From: Acidobacteriota bacterium
GTDB taxonomy: Bacteria; Acidobacteriota; Vicinamibacteria; Vicinamibacterales; UBA2999
Length of the DNA stretch: 64,000 nucleotides
Direction: 5' to 3'
Assembly (NCBI GenBank): GCA_030697165.1
Contig: JAUYQQ010000002.1
Coordinates: forward strand, 1 to 64,000
In this document: positions 45,444 to 54,414 of the stretch, in pieces
Layout of the letters: each line of letters starts with the position of its first letter
Position numbering within the stretch: position 1 is the stretch's first letter
Notes under the pieces: generated by a model
Seen by the model: only the letters and a program-made list of their open reading frames with translations
The model's database searches: none
Told to the model about the DNA's origin: nothing
Made by a program: the position numbers and the translations under genes

Positions 45444-46043
45444 ATGACCGTTCGGATCCTGACGTTCGTTCTCGTAAGTGTGTTGGCAGGCGGCGTGGCG
45501 TCGGCGCAGACGGCGCCGGCCAAGCCCGCTGCCAAGGCCCCGGCGGCCGCGGCCAAGCCGGGACAGACCTCGCCAGGCGCCGGTCCGGTGGTGGTCGTCG
45601 AAACCGAGAAGGGCACGTTCGAGTTCGAGACCTATCCGAATGAGGCGCCCAAGACCGTGGCGCACATTCTCGGCCTGATCAACAAGCGCTTCTACAACGG
45701 TCAGCGCGTGCATCGCGTGGTGCCGGGCTTCGTGATCCAGATGGGCGATCCGCAGACGCGCGACATGACCAAGCAGGCCGCGTGGGGCAACGGCGGCAGC
45801 GGCACGACGGTCGGCGTGGCGGAAATCTCGAAGACCCGCACTCACGTGCGCGGCGCGGTGGCGATGGCCCACGCCGGTGATGCGGCCAAGGCCGACAGCC
45901 AGTTCTACGTGACGCTGGCCGATCAACACCGGCTGAATGCCGACTACACCGTGTTCGGCAAGGTCATCTCCGGCATGGACGTGGTGTCGAAGATTGCCGT
46001 GACCGATCGCATTGTCAGAGTAACCGTGCGCGGGGCAAAGTAG
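45444..46043 (+). CDS. Secreted cyclophilin-type peptidyl-prolyl isomerase
   Basis: 199 residues from ATG 45444 (AGGAG 8 bases upstream). A signal peptide (ILTFVLVSVLAGGVASAQ) is followed by an Ala/Pro/Lys linker and a cyclophilin domain: TEKGTFEFETYPNEAPKTV, FYNGQRVHRVVPGFVIQMGD, then AMAHAGDAAKADSQFYVTLA and FGKVISGMDVV. Catalytic Arg (VHRVVP) is present. Assists folding in the periplasm. The 3' end overlaps the convergent DUF72 gene by 29 bases. Confidence 0.93.
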   Translation: MTVRILTFVLVSVLAGGVASAQTAPAKPAAKAPAAAAKPGQTSPGAGPVVVVETEKGTFEFETYPNEAPKTVAHILGLINKRFYNGQRVHRVVPGFVIQMGDPQTRDMTKQAAWGNGGSGTTVGVAEISKTRTHVRGAVAMAHAGDAAKADSQFYVTLADQHRLNADYTVFGKVISGMDVVSKIAVTDRIVRVTVRGAK

Positions 46044-46923
46044 CGACGCCTGCGAGATCGGGAAACCGCTCGACGAGCTCGGCCGGCATCGGCGCCGTCA
46101 CGGGCTCGTCCAGCATCTTCTTGAGCGTCGTGGCATTGGCCACAGCCTGCGCCGAGAAGTGGTTGTTCAGCAGCAGGTACGCCTTCTTCGCGGCCTGGCC
46201 TGCCAGCTTCACCCGGGCGGCAATCGGTTCCAGTTCTTTCGCCGAGTAGTAGTAGTTGTAGCGATCTTCAGCCTGCTCGTGGTCCCACCACTTCCCGGCG
46301 TTGCGGCCGTGGAGACGCAGGTAAAAGACGTCGCCCTCATCCACCGACAAGTCCTGGCGGATCGACGAGTTGAACTTCGGTTCGTCGATCTGCACCCACG
46401 CGGCGTGGCCGGCGCCGAGCACCGCGCGCGTCTCGGCCGCTGCATTGCTCCACGACGCATGGCGCAGTTCGACTGCGATCGAGTAGTTCGCGAACGCGCG
46501 GAGCAGCCAGTCGAGGTACGCGACCGCCTCCGGCGTGTGGTGAAAGCTGGACGGAAACTGCGCCAGGATCGGTCCCAGTTTGCCGGCCGCGGCGAGCGGA
46601 TCGATGCCGCCCTTGAAGGCATCGACATCGGTGGCCGAGATCGGCGTCAGGTCGCTCGTCATGCCCGGGTGCGTGAACTTCTGGTAGAGCTTCACGGTGA
46701 ACTCGAAGCCGGCCGGCGTCCGCCGCGCCCAGCCGAGCGAGACGCTCGCCCGCGGTTGCCCGTAGAACGTGCTGTTGACCTCGACCACATTGAAGCGCTC
46801 GGCATAGAACACCAGTTCGTCGAAGCCTCGCTGGCGATCTTCCGGGAAGGGATAGAAGATCCCGTTCCACGTCCCGTGCCCCGCAGGGTAGTTCCAGCCT
46901 GATGTCCCGATCCGTAAAGTCAT
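46015..46923 (-). CDS. DUF72 family protein (YecE-like)
   Basis: 302 residues from ATG 46923. TIM-barrel-like DUF72: LRIGTSGWNYPAGHGTWNG, FDELVFYAERFNVVEVNSTF, GFEFTVKLYQKFTH, ILAQFPSSFHHT, VELRHASW, and VFYLRLHGRNAGKWWDH. Function unknown, often near nth or DNA-repair genes. The longer in-frame ORF upstream runs through a REP hairpin and is not used. Confidence 0.9.
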   Translation of the reverse strand: MTLRIGTSGWNYPAGHGTWNGIFYPFPEDRQRGFDELVFYAERFNVVEVNSTFYGQPRASVSLGWARRTPAGFEFTVKLYQKFTHPGMTSDLTPISATDVDAFKGGIDPLAAAGKLGPILAQFPSSFHHTPEAVAYLDWLLRAFANYSIAVELRHASWSNAAAETRAVLGAGHAAWVQIDEPKFNSSIRQDLSVDEGDVFYLRLHGRNAGKWWDHEQAEDRYNYYYSAKELEPIAARVKLAGQAAKKAYLLLNNHFSAQAVANATTLKKMLDEPVTAPMPAELVERFPDLAGVATLPRARLL

Positions 46924-46945
46924 GGGTTCACTAAGTGGAGCGGTG

Positions 46946-46973
46946 GAGGCAACCCCTTCTTTGGGGTTGCCTC
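46946..46973. repeat. REP hairpin, copy 2 (left of the RAYT)
   Basis: GAGGCAACCCC-TTCTTT-GGGGTTGCCTC, a perfect 11-bp stem. Its loop TTCTTT is the complement of AAAGAA in the copies at 47551 and 60839, so it is inverted relative to the right-hand copy. It lies 30 bases before the transposase start. Confidence 0.9.
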
Positions 46974-47002
46974 GTGGCCAGTCGCTTGCAGTCATCACCA
47001 GC

Positions 47003-47503
47003 ATGCCGAATCGTCCTGGCCGCTTCACTGAGTTCGATTACATCGGACTCCATACGTATTTCCTGACGATTTGCACCGACCACCGTCAACCCGCCTTCGC
47101 GGATCTGGAACTCGGCGCCTGGGCGGCCACGCAGTTACTGCGTCACGCAAGCGCCAGGGCGTTCTCTGTAATTGCGTACTCGCTCATGCCCGATCACGTT
47201 CACTTGGTGCTGCAGGGGCAGAGCGATGCCGCTGATCTCAAGAGCCTCATTCTAAGTTGGAACACGCGGACGGCCTATGCATGGCGGGTGGCCAAGGGCA
47301 CTCGGCTGTGGCAGAGCGGCTATTACGATCACGTCCTGCGAGAAGGCGAGAGCGTACTCGGCGTGGCCCGATATGTCTTAATGAATCCGGTAAGAGCTGG
47401 TCTCGTCCATGATGCGACTGACTACCCACTCAGTGGGTCGAGCGCGTACAGCATTCAGGACATTCTGGCTGCGGCGCAGGATTGGAAGCCCTTGTGGCAA
47501 TAG
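47003..47503 (+). CDS. REP-associated tyrosine transposase (RAYT, Y1_Tnp)
   Basis: 166 residues from ATG 47003, chosen because an upstream in-frame extension would translate the REP. Y1-transposase features: TYFLTICTDHRQPAFADLE, the HUH motif YSLMPDHVHLVLQG, the LWQSGYYDHVLRE region with the likely catalytic Tyr, and the typical YVLMNPVRAGLV. RAYTs nick and move REP sequences as single strands. REP hairpins flank it on both sides; the stop codon TAG is the first part of the right-hand hairpin. It looks intact. Confidence 0.93.
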   Translation: MPNRPGRFTEFDYIGLHTYFLTICTDHRQPAFADLELGAWAATQLLRHASARAFSVIAYSLMPDHVHLVLQGQSDAADLKSLILSWNTRTAYAWRVAKGTRLWQSGYYDHVLREGESVLGVARYVLMNPVRAGLVHDATDYPLSGSSAYSIQDILAAAQDWKPLWQ

Positions 47504-47526
47504 GCAACCCCAGGAAGGGGTTGCCT
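47502..47526. repeat. REP hairpin, copy 3 (right of the RAYT)
   Basis: AGGCAACCCC-AGGAA-GGGGTTGCCT, a perfect 10-bp stem with a divergent loop. It begins within the transposase stop codon and is followed by CCACC. Confidence 0.9.
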
Positions 47527-47550
47527 CCACCTAAACGGTGCACGAGTCGA

Positions 47551-47578
47551 GGGGCAACCCCAAAGAAGGGGTTGCCCC
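47551..47578. repeat. REP hairpin, copy 4 (right of the RAYT)
   Basis: GGGGCAACCCC-AAAGAA-GGGGTTGCCCC, a perfect 11-bp stem followed by CCAC, 24 bases after copy 3. The two form a BIME-like pair. It lies 50 bases upstream of queE, with a TAAAAT hexamer at 47593. Confidence 0.9.
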
Positions 47579-47629
47579 CACCCGCGAGAGGCTAAAATAG
47601 AAAGTTCCGGGCTCGTCCCGGATGGCTCC

Positions 47630-48271
47630 ATGCTGACGATCAACGAGATATTCCACTCCATCCAGGGCGAGTCGACCCATGCCGGCCGGCCGTGCGTGTT
47701 CGTGCGCCTGACGGCGTGCGACCTGCGCTGCCGCTGGTGCGACACCCCCTACGCCTTTCACGAGGGCCGCAAGATGAGCGTGGACGAGGTGGTCGCCGAC
47801 GTCGAGGCGCGCGGCTGCCCGGTCGTGGAAGTGACCGGCGGCGAGCCGTTGCTGCAGCCAGACGTCTACCCGTTGATGCAGCGCCTGCTCGAGGCCGGCA
47901 AGACGGTGCTGGTCGAAACCGGCGGCCATCGCAGCATTGCCCAGGTGCCCGACGGAGTCGTCCGGATCATGGACGTGAAATGCCCCGGGTCGGGCGAGGC
48001 AGCGAGGAACGACTGGTCGAACCTGGCACTGCTCAAGCCCTCCGACGAGGTGAAGTTCGTGATTGCCGACCGCGCCGATTACGAGTTCGCGCGCGAGATC
48101 GTGCACCGGGAAAAGCTGACCGAGCGGGTCGCCGCCGTCCTGTTCTCGCCGGTGCACGCCGAGTTGGCCGGCAAGCAGCTGGCCGAGTGGGTGATTGCCG
48201 ACCGTCTCGAGGTCCGAGTCCAGTTGCAGATGCACAAGTACATCTGGAGCCCCGAGACCCGCGGTGTCTGA
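47630..48271 (+). CDS. queE: 7-carboxy-7-deazaguanine synthase (QueE)
   Basis: 213 residues from ATG 47630. Radical-SAM enzyme converting 6-carboxytetrahydropterin to CDG in queuosine and 7-deazaguanine synthesis. Begins with [20 protein letters not shown] and carries the Fe-S motif C-x3-C-x2-C ([12 protein letters not shown]). [10 protein letters not shown] is the SAM-binding GGE block; VLVETGGH and [10 protein letters not shown] follow. Overlaps queC by 8 bases. Confidence 0.95.
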   Translation: MLTINEIFHSIQGESTHAGRPCVFVRLTACDLRCRWCDTPYAFHEGRKMSVDEVVADVEARGCPVVEVTGGEPLLQPDVYPLMQRLLEAGKTVLVETGGHRSIAQVPDGVVRIMDVKCPGSGEAARNDWSNLALLKPSDEVKFVIADRADYEFAREIVHREKLTERVAAVLFSPVHAELAGKQLAEWVIADRLEVRVQLQMHKYIWSPETRGV

Positions 48272-48992
48272 CCAGAACCTGTCGGGAACCGGGAGTCGGG
48301 AGTCGGGAGTCAGACGAGCCGTTGTCCTGCTGAGCGGCGGGCTCGACTCCTATACAGCCGCGGCCGTCGCGAAGCGTGATGGCTTCGCCCTGAATGCGCT
48401 CAGCATCAACTACGGCCAGCGGCACGTCCAGGAACTGGCGGCGGCGCGGGCCGTGGCCGCGTCGCTCGGCGTTGAGCGTCACCTGGAACTCGCCCTCGAC
48501 TTGTCGCCCATCGGTGGCTCGTCGCTGACCTCCTCGGCGATCGACGTGCCCAAGGATCAGCCGATCGATCCCCACGTCATCCCGAACACCTACGTGCCCG
48601 CGCGCAACACGATCTTCCTGTCCATGGCGCTTGGCTGGGCCGAGGTCCTCGGCGCCGCCGACATCGTGATCGGCGTCAACGCCCTTGATTACTCCGGCTA
48701 TCCCGACTGCCGGCCCGAGTTCATCCAGGCCTTCGAACACCTGGCCCGGCTCGCGACCAGGGCCGGGGTCGAGGGCGGCGGCCTCACCATTCACACGCCG
48801 CTCATCAGCCTCTCGAAGGCCGAGATCATCCGGCTGGGATTGTCGCTCGGCCTCGACTATGGCCTGACCCACAGCTGTTACGACCCGCTCTCGTCGGGTG
48901 GCCCCTGCGGGCACTGCGACAGCTGCCGGCTCCGCGCCGCCGGCTTTGCAGAAGCCTGTGCAGTCGATCCGCTTTTGGACGCCGCGCGCTGA
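48264..48992 (+). CDS. queC: 7-cyano-7-deazaguanine synthase (QueC)
   Basis: 242 residues from GTG 48264. Turns CDG into preQ0 with ATP and ammonia. ATP-pyrophosphatase loop [62 protein letters not shown] and the zinc Cys cluster [19 protein letters not shown] are all present. The first ~15 residues are partly coded by a GGGAGTC tandem repeat, so the native start may have been changed. Partner of queE. Confidence 0.95.
   Translation: MSDQNLSGTGSRESGVRRAVVLLSGGLDSYTAAAVAKRDGFALNALSINYGQRHVQELAAARAVAASLGVERHLELALDLSPIGGSSLTSSAIDVPKDQPIDPHVIPNTYVPARNTIFLSMALGWAEVLGAADIVIGVNALDYSGYPDCRPEFIQAFEHLARLATRAGVEGGGLTIHTPLISLSKAEIIRLGLSLGLDYGLTHSCYDPLSSGGPCGHCDSCRLRAAGFAEACAVDPLLDAAR
48291..48311 (+). 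repeat. GGGAGTC heptamer tandem repeat
   Basis: Three exact GGGAGTC units, preceded by TCGGGAACC, fall within the first codons of queC and are read as GSRESGV. Such heptamers disturb only the extreme N-terminus. Confidence 0.75.
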
Positions 48993-49013
48993 TACCATGC
49001 GCCGGTAACCATC

Positions 49014-50840
49014 GTGGCCCAGCCGCTCCGACGCCAGATCTTCACCGTCATCTTCCTTCTCACCGTGGTGGTTTACTCCGCCATTGCCTATGGCGCGTAC
49101 CTCACCTACGGCGAACACGTCCGGCAACTGGCGGCCGAGACCTCGACCATGGCGGCGACGGTGGTGGTCTACGTGAACCGGAACCTCGAGGCGGCCGATG
49201 CGGTGGCGGTGACCGCCTCACGCCACCCGAGCATGCGCGCGCTCGATCCGCGCGCCACTTCGGACGTGCTGCTGCCGCTGGTTGGCGTGCGCGACCAGGT
49301 GCTCAACAACGCGCTGATGGCCGACACCCAGGGACAGGTGCTGGCCTGGGCGCGGCCGCCGGACGCGCAGGTCGAGGGCTCGATCGATCCGGCGTGGCTC
49401 AAGTCGGTGGCCGAGACCGGCCAGACCCAGGTCAGCCCTATGCTGGGCGGGCCCGGAGATTCGGCCCATGCGATCGTGCTCGCCTACCCGATCACGTCGC
49501 TCGACAACCAGTTGGTCGGCGTCATTGGCCTGTCGGTGCACCTCGAGGCGCTCGAGCAGGTCCTGAAATCCATTCCCCTGCCGGAGGGATCGGTGGTCAC
49601 GCTGACCGACCAGAACAGCGTGGTCGTGGCGCGCAGTCTCGACTCGGCGACCTACGTCGGGCGCCCGATCGAGGCCCGCGGCGAGGCCCGTGAGCCGGGG
49701 GATGTGCCGACGACGGTGATTCGCACGGGCCTTGATGGTGTCGATCGCGTGTTCGGCAATGCCGTCGTCGAGCGCGGGCCGTGGCTGGCCAGCGTCGGCA
49801 TTCCCACCAGCCTGGCCCGGGCGCGGACGGCGCCGATCTATTGGCGCAACTTCGCCATCTCCATTGTCTCGACGATCATCATCTTTGGGGTGGCCTTCGC
49901 TTTCGGCCGTCGCTGGCTCAAGGCCTTCGACCATCTTGACGAGACGGCCAGGCGTGTCAGCCGCGGCGACCTGTCGCCCTTGGCGCCGAAGCCGATGCCC
50001 ACCGCCGAGATGGAGCACCTGCAACAGACGGTGGGCAGCATGATCACCAACCTGCAAACTGCGCGCGAGTCGATCGCGGCCCAGGTCGACGACGAGCGCC
50101 GGATGCGCGAAGAGGTGCAGTCGTTGCAGCAGCAGGTGATCCGGCAGGAACGCCTCGCCGCCATCGGTGTGCTGGTGTCGGGTGTCGCCCACGAACTGAA
50201 CAATCCACTCCAGGCCATTCTCGGCTTCTCCGAGCTGCTGCAGATGCAGAAAGACATGCCGGAGGCGGCGCGCGCCGACCTCACGCTGATTCAGAAGGAG
50301 AGCACCCGGGCCAGTGCCATCATCCGCAACCTGTCTCGGTTTGGCCGGCAGATGTCCGAGCCGACTCCGGTGAGGCTGCGCGACGTGGTCGCGTCGGTGA
50401 TGGAACTGCGGCATCGCAAGCTCGCCGAGCTCAACATCCGCATCGAGGTTGACGAGAAGTCGGCTGCGTTGGTGATGGCGATCTTCACCGAGTTGCAGCA
50501 GGTGCTGCTCAACTTCGCGATCAACGCCGAGCAGGCGGTTGTCCACGGCGGCACAGGCCAGCGGCAGGTCGTGATTCGCACGGGCGATCGCGACGGCTGG
50601 GCCTGGATCGAGGTCGAAGACTCGGGCCCGGGTGTGCCGGCGGCAGACGAGGCCAAGCTCTTCCAGCCGTTCTACACCACCAAGCCGGTAGGCGAAGGCA
50701 CGGGCCTCGGCTTGTCGGTCAGCTACGACATCATCCGTTCCCACGGCGGTCGCATCGGCTACCGACGCGCCGCGGCCGGCGGCGCCGTGTTCTTCTTCGA
50801 GCTGCCGATTGTCCCGGCGGACGAGGCCACTGCGACATGA
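49014..50840 (+). CDS. Sensor histidine kinase with Cache and HAMP domains
   Basis: 608 residues from GTG 49014. Membrane helix ~10-30, a large periplasmic Cache-like sensor (~35-275), second helix (~283-303), HAMP, coiled-coil linker (~360-385) and HisKA with phospho-acceptor GVAHELNNPLQAILGF. The ATPase has N-box FAINAEQAV, G1 EDSGPGVP and G2 GEGTGLGLSVSYDI. No response regulator is adjacent. Its TGA overlaps the alaX ATG (ATGA), which may be only accidental packing. Confidence 0.92.
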   Translation: MAQPLRRQIFTVIFLLTVVVYSAIAYGAYLTYGEHVRQLAAETSTMAATVVVYVNRNLEAADAVAVTASRHPSMRALDPRATSDVLLPLVGVRDQVLNNALMADTQGQVLAWARPPDAQVEGSIDPAWLKSVAETGQTQVSPMLGGPGDSAHAIVLAYPITSLDNQLVGVIGLSVHLEALEQVLKSIPLPEGSVVTLTDQNSVVVARSLDSATYVGRPIEARGEAREPGDVPTTVIRTGLDGVDRVFGNAVVERGPWLASVGIPTSLARARTAPIYWRNFAISIVSTIIIFGVAFAFGRRWLKAFDHLDETARRVSRGDLSPLAPKPMPTAEMEHLQQTVGSMITNLQTARESIAAQVDDERRMREEVQSLQQQVIRQERLAAIGVLVSGVAHELNNPLQAILGFSELLQMQKDMPEAARADLTLIQKESTRASAIIRNLSRFGRQMSEPTPVRLRDVVASVMELRHRKLAELNIRIEVDEKSAALVMAIFTELQQVLLNFAINAEQAVVHGGTGQRQVVIRTGDRDGWAWIEVEDSGPGVPAADEAKLFQPFYTTKPVGEGTGLGLSVSYDIIRSHGGRIGYRRAAAGGAVFFFELPIVPADEATAT

Positions 50841-52024
50841 CGAACCGGCTTTACTACACCGAGCCGTACTGCGCCGAGTTCGACGCCACGGTGGTCGCCG
50901 TCGATACCATCGACGGACGGGCGCACGTGACACTCGATCAGACGGCGTTCTATCCCACCTCCGGCGGCCAGCCGTTCGACACCGGCACCCTTGGTGGCGC
51001 TGCGGTCAGCGATGTCATCGATCGCGAAGACGGCACCATCGCCCATGTGACCTCCGCGGCGTTGGCGGTGGGCGAAGTGGTGCAGGGCGCCATCGATTGG
51101 CACAGGCGTTTCGATCACATGCAGCAGCACACCGGCCAGCACGTGCTGTCGGCGGCATTCGATCGCCTGTTCGGCGTGCGCACCGAGAGCTTCCACATGG
51201 GCACCACCGCGGCGACGATCGACCTGGCCCGTGAGGTCACCGCAGTCGAAGTCGCGGAGGCCGAGGACCAGGCCAACCGTATTGTCTGGGAGGACCGGCC
51301 GGTCGCGATCCGCTTTGCCACGCCCGAGGAGGCGGCGGCACTGCCACTGCGAAAGGAGTCGATTCGCACTGGCCCGCTGCGGCTGATCGACGTCGAAGGC
51401 TTCGATCTGTCGGCGTGCGGCGGCACCCATGTGGCCCGCACCGGCGGCATTGGCGTGATTGCCGTCGGCGGTTGGGAGAAGTTCCGCGGCGGCTCGCGCG
51501 TGGAGTTCCTGTGCGGCGGCCGCGCGCTCAACCGCTTCCGGCTGTGGCGCGCTTCGCTGGCGGCCACGCAGAAGTTCCTCTCGGTGGCTCCAGAGGAGAT
51601 GGCTGCTGCCGTCGAGCGGATGCAGGGCGAGAGCAAAGCCCAGCAGCGAGCGCTGCGCGGCTTCCAGGAGAAGCTGGCGGTTCACGAAGCCGAGGCGCTG
51701 CTCGAGAAGGCGGCGCCCGTGGGCAGTCGACTGGTGCTGATCGAGACCCTCGAAGGCTGGGACGCGCACGGCCTGAAGGCGATCGCGGTGGCGGCGGCCG
51801 CGGCACGGCCGAATGCGGTGGTGGTGCTGTTCTCGGCGACAACCCCGTCGCTGGTCGTCATCGCGCGCGGCAGCGCCGCGAACGCCGACGCCGGCGCCCT
51901 GCTCAAGGCCCTGGTCGCGCAATTTGGCGGCAAAGGTGGCGGCAAGCCTGACCTGGCACAAGGCGGCGGACTGACGGGATCGGCCGTCGAGCTGGTGGCC
52001 GCGGCGCGCCGGCTGCTGGACTGA
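50837..52024 (+). CDS. alaX: Alanyl-tRNA editing protein (AlaX, long form with DHHA1)
   Basis: 395 residues from ATG 50837. Free-standing trans-editing hydrolase for Ser- or Gly-tRNA(Ala). AlaRS-like editing core: DQTAFYPTSGGQPFDTG, zinc motif QQHTGQHVLSAAF, LSACGGTHV completing the Cys/His site, and GGSRVEFLCGGRAL. The C-terminus (~235-395) resembles the AlaRS DHHA1/C-Ala domain, ending KPDLAQGGGLTGSAVEL. It lacks an aminoacylation domain, which separates it from AlaRS. Confidence 0.93.
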   Translation: MTNRLYYTEPYCAEFDATVVAVDTIDGRAHVTLDQTAFYPTSGGQPFDTGTLGGAAVSDVIDREDGTIAHVTSAALAVGEVVQGAIDWHRRFDHMQQHTGQHVLSAAFDRLFGVRTESFHMGTTAATIDLAREVTAVEVAEAEDQANRIVWEDRPVAIRFATPEEAAALPLRKESIRTGPLRLIDVEGFDLSACGGTHVARTGGIGVIAVGGWEKFRGGSRVEFLCGGRALNRFRLWRASLAATQKFLSVAPEEMAAAVERMQGESKAQQRALRGFQEKLAVHEAEALLEKAAPVGSRLVLIETLEGWDAHGLKAIAVAAAAARPNAVVVLFSATTPSLVVIARGSAANADAGALLKALVAQFGGKGGGKPDLAQGGGLTGSAVELVAAARRLLD

Positions 52025-52089
52025 GGCCGACGGTATAATCGCGGCGCACTCTATTCGAAACGGGTGCCGCACCAATCCGGAGGTTTGTC

Positions 52090-54390
52090 ATGCACGTGTC
52101 GCTTCCGATCGCGCGCCGCGCGGTCGCCGTTGTCGTCCTGATCCTCGTGTCGTCGTGGGGGAGCCTGGCAGGCCCGTCGGTGCACGGCCAACAGGCCGCG
52201 TCGCGGCCGATGACGTTCCTGGACATGCAGCACCTGCGCCAGGTCGGCGCCTTGACCCCGAGCCCGGACGGGCAATGGCTGCTCTACACGCTGTCGACGC
52301 CCGACTGGAAGGAGGCGAAACGGCAGACCGACCTTTACCTGGTCTCGACGAAGCAGGGACTGCCGTCGACTAAGCAACTGACCTTCACCAAGGACAAGAA
52401 CGAGACGCGGCCGGCGTGGTCGCGCGACGGCCGGTTCTTCCTGTTCCTGTCGGACAGAGAGGCGCCCGAGAGTGCCGCCTCGCGCAACCAGCTGTACCTG
52501 ATGCGGCCCGACGGCGGCGAATCCCGGCGCCTTTCCGACGCGAAGGAAGGCGTCTCTGATTTCGCGCTCAGCCGCGACGGCCGCTGGCTGGTGTATCGCA
52601 CCGGAAAGTCCGGCGAGGAACAGCTCTATCGGCTGCCAATCGCCGAGGTCGAAACGGCAGCGGCCGAACCGATCACCAAGCACCCGACCGGCATCAGCAG
52701 CTGGCAGTGGGCGCCCGATGGCGGGCGGATCTATTTCGTGACGCCGGACCGGATTGATCCGGACGAGAAGAAGCGGCGCGACCTGAAGTTCACGGTCAAC
52801 ATCCGCAATCCCGAAACGCCGGTGTCGAGCCTGTGGGCCCTCGAGCTCGGCCCGAACACCACCAAGCAGCTGACGGAAGGCGGCGCCTATTCCGCCGACG
52901 ATGTCACGATCTCGGCGGATGGGAAGTGGGTGGGTTTCCGCGGACTGTCTCCGGATCGCTACAAGCGCGGCATCACGTCCGAGAACATCTACGCGGACTT
53001 GTACCTGCTCGAGGCGGCGACCGGTCACATCGAGCGTCTCACCCAGAATGCCGAGATCGGCGAGAGCCCCCTCAGCTTCTCGCCCGACAGCCAGTCAGTG
53101 GCGTTCTCTGGTCCGGACGACCTGCAGACCTACGGCATGAGCAACGGCCGGGTCTACGTCCGCGCCGTCGCGGAGCGCGGCAAGCCGTTCCGCAAGCTCG
53201 GCGAGACGTTCGATGGCGACGTGTCGGTCGGCTTCTGGGCGCAGGACGGCAGCACGATCTACTTCAACGAAGGGATCCGCGCCACCAACCAGATCGTCGC
53301 GCTCGACGTGCGGCGCAACACCGTGCGGCCGCTGACCGAAGAGAAGGCCAGTGTCGGAATCGAGCAGGATCCCGACTCCGGCGTGCTGCTCATCAACTAT
53401 GCCGATGGCACGACCCCGCCGACCGTCTTCACGGTGGATGCGGTGGCCGACGCCAGCACGCGCTCGACCTGGCGGCAGCTCACCGACCCGAACCCCCAGG
53501 TTCGCGGTTTCGCGCTCGGCCAGCAGGAAGAGATCACCTGGAAGTCGAAGGACGGCACCATGGTGGGTGGCGTGCTCGTGAAGCCGGTGGGCTACCGGGC
53601 CGGTCAGCGCTATCCGCTGATCGTCGCCATTCACGGCGGCCCGGCCTCGGCCGACATCCTGTCGTTCAACGGCGGCTACGGCTCGCAGGTCTACTCCGGC
53701 GCCGGCTACGTGGTGCTGCGGCCGAATTATCGCGGGTCCACCAACTACGGCATCAAGCTGAAGACCGGTATTGTCGGCAACTACATGGCGCCCGGCTACG
53801 ACGACATCATGGCGGGCGTGGATCACCTGATCGCGCAGGGCATTGCCGACCCCGGGCGCATGGGCGCGCTCGGCTGGAGCGCCGGCGGCCACTGGTCCAA
53901 CTGGATCCTGACCCACACCGATCGCTTCAAGGCGATCAGCACCGGCGCCGGGACCATGAACTGGATCTCGATGTACGCGCAGAGCGACGTGCAGCGCAAC
54001 CGCCAGTACTACCTGGGCGACAAGCTGCCCTATGACGACTTCGACGCGTACTGGAACCAGTCGCCGCTCAAGTACATCAAGAACGCGAAGACGCCGACGA
54101 TGATTCACGTGGTCGAGGGCGATCCGCGGGTGCCGAGTCCGCAGTCGGTTGAGCTGCACATGGCGCTGAAGCAGCTTGGCGTGACCACTGAGCTCTACAT
54201 GTATCCCGGTGACACCCACGGCATTCCCGACCCGCGCAACCAGCTGGTGAAGTCGGTCAGCGAGATGGCGTGGATGGACCACTACGTGCGGGGGATGGGC
54301 CAGAAGTTCTCGTGGCGCGACGTGCTGAAGACGCTCGAAGACGAAGCGGCGCGCCCGAAGGTGTCGAGCGAGGCCGGCGGGCTGCGCTGA
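52090..54390 (+). CDS. Secreted S9-family prolyl oligopeptidase-type peptidase
   Basis: 766 residues from ATG 52090 (GGAGG 8 bases upstream). A signal peptide (VAVVVLILVSSWGSLAG) is followed by a WD40/PD40-like beta-propeller (~40-460; repeats such as SRDGRWLVYRTG, SPDSQSVAFSG) and a C-terminal alpha/beta hydrolase. Catalytic Ser lies in LGWSAGGHWSNW, Asp in VVEGDPRVP and His in GDTHGIPD. Related to acylaminoacyl-peptidase/DPP-IV enzymes that degrade peptides in the periplasm. Confidence 0.92.
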   Translation: MHVSLPIARRAVAVVVLILVSSWGSLAGPSVHGQQAASRPMTFLDMQHLRQVGALTPSPDGQWLLYTLSTPDWKEAKRQTDLYLVSTKQGLPSTKQLTFTKDKNETRPAWSRDGRFFLFLSDREAPESAASRNQLYLMRPDGGESRRLSDAKEGVSDFALSRDGRWLVYRTGKSGEEQLYRLPIAEVETAAAEPITKHPTGISSWQWAPDGGRIYFVTPDRIDPDEKKRRDLKFTVNIRNPETPVSSLWALELGPNTTKQLTEGGAYSADDVTISADGKWVGFRGLSPDRYKRGITSENIYADLYLLEAATGHIERLTQNAEIGESPLSFSPDSQSVAFSGPDDLQTYGMSNGRVYVRAVAERGKPFRKLGETFDGDVSVGFWAQDGSTIYFNEGIRATNQIVALDVRRNTVRPLTEEKASVGIEQDPDSGVLLINYADGTTPPTVFTVDAVADASTRSTWRQLTDPNPQVRGFALGQQEEITWKSKDGTMVGGVLVKPVGYRAGQRYPLIVAIHGGPASADILSFNGGYGSQVYSGAGYVVLRPNYRGSTNYGIKLKTGIVGNYMAPGYDDIMAGVDHLIAQGIADPGRMGALGWSAGGHWSNWILTHTDRFKAISTGAGTMNWISMYAQSDVQRNRQYYLGDKLPYDDFDAYWNQSPLKYIKNAKTPTMIHVVEGDPRVPSPQSVELHMALKQLGVTTELYMYPGDTHGIPDPRNQLVKSVSEMAWMDHYVRGMGQKFSWRDVLKTLEDEAARPKVSSEAGGLR

Positions 54391-54414
54391 CTTCGGCGGA
54401 CGCGGCGTCGCCGG

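Noticed and set aside
48690-52024. Sensor kinase and alaX as one functional module
   Set aside because: Only an ATGA overlap links them. Similar overlaps occur all over the window between unrelated genes, so no functional link is claimed.
53095-54282. Minus-strand ORF opposite the S9 peptidase
   Set aside because: Val/His/Arg-rich shadow; the sense strand has the full catalytic triad.
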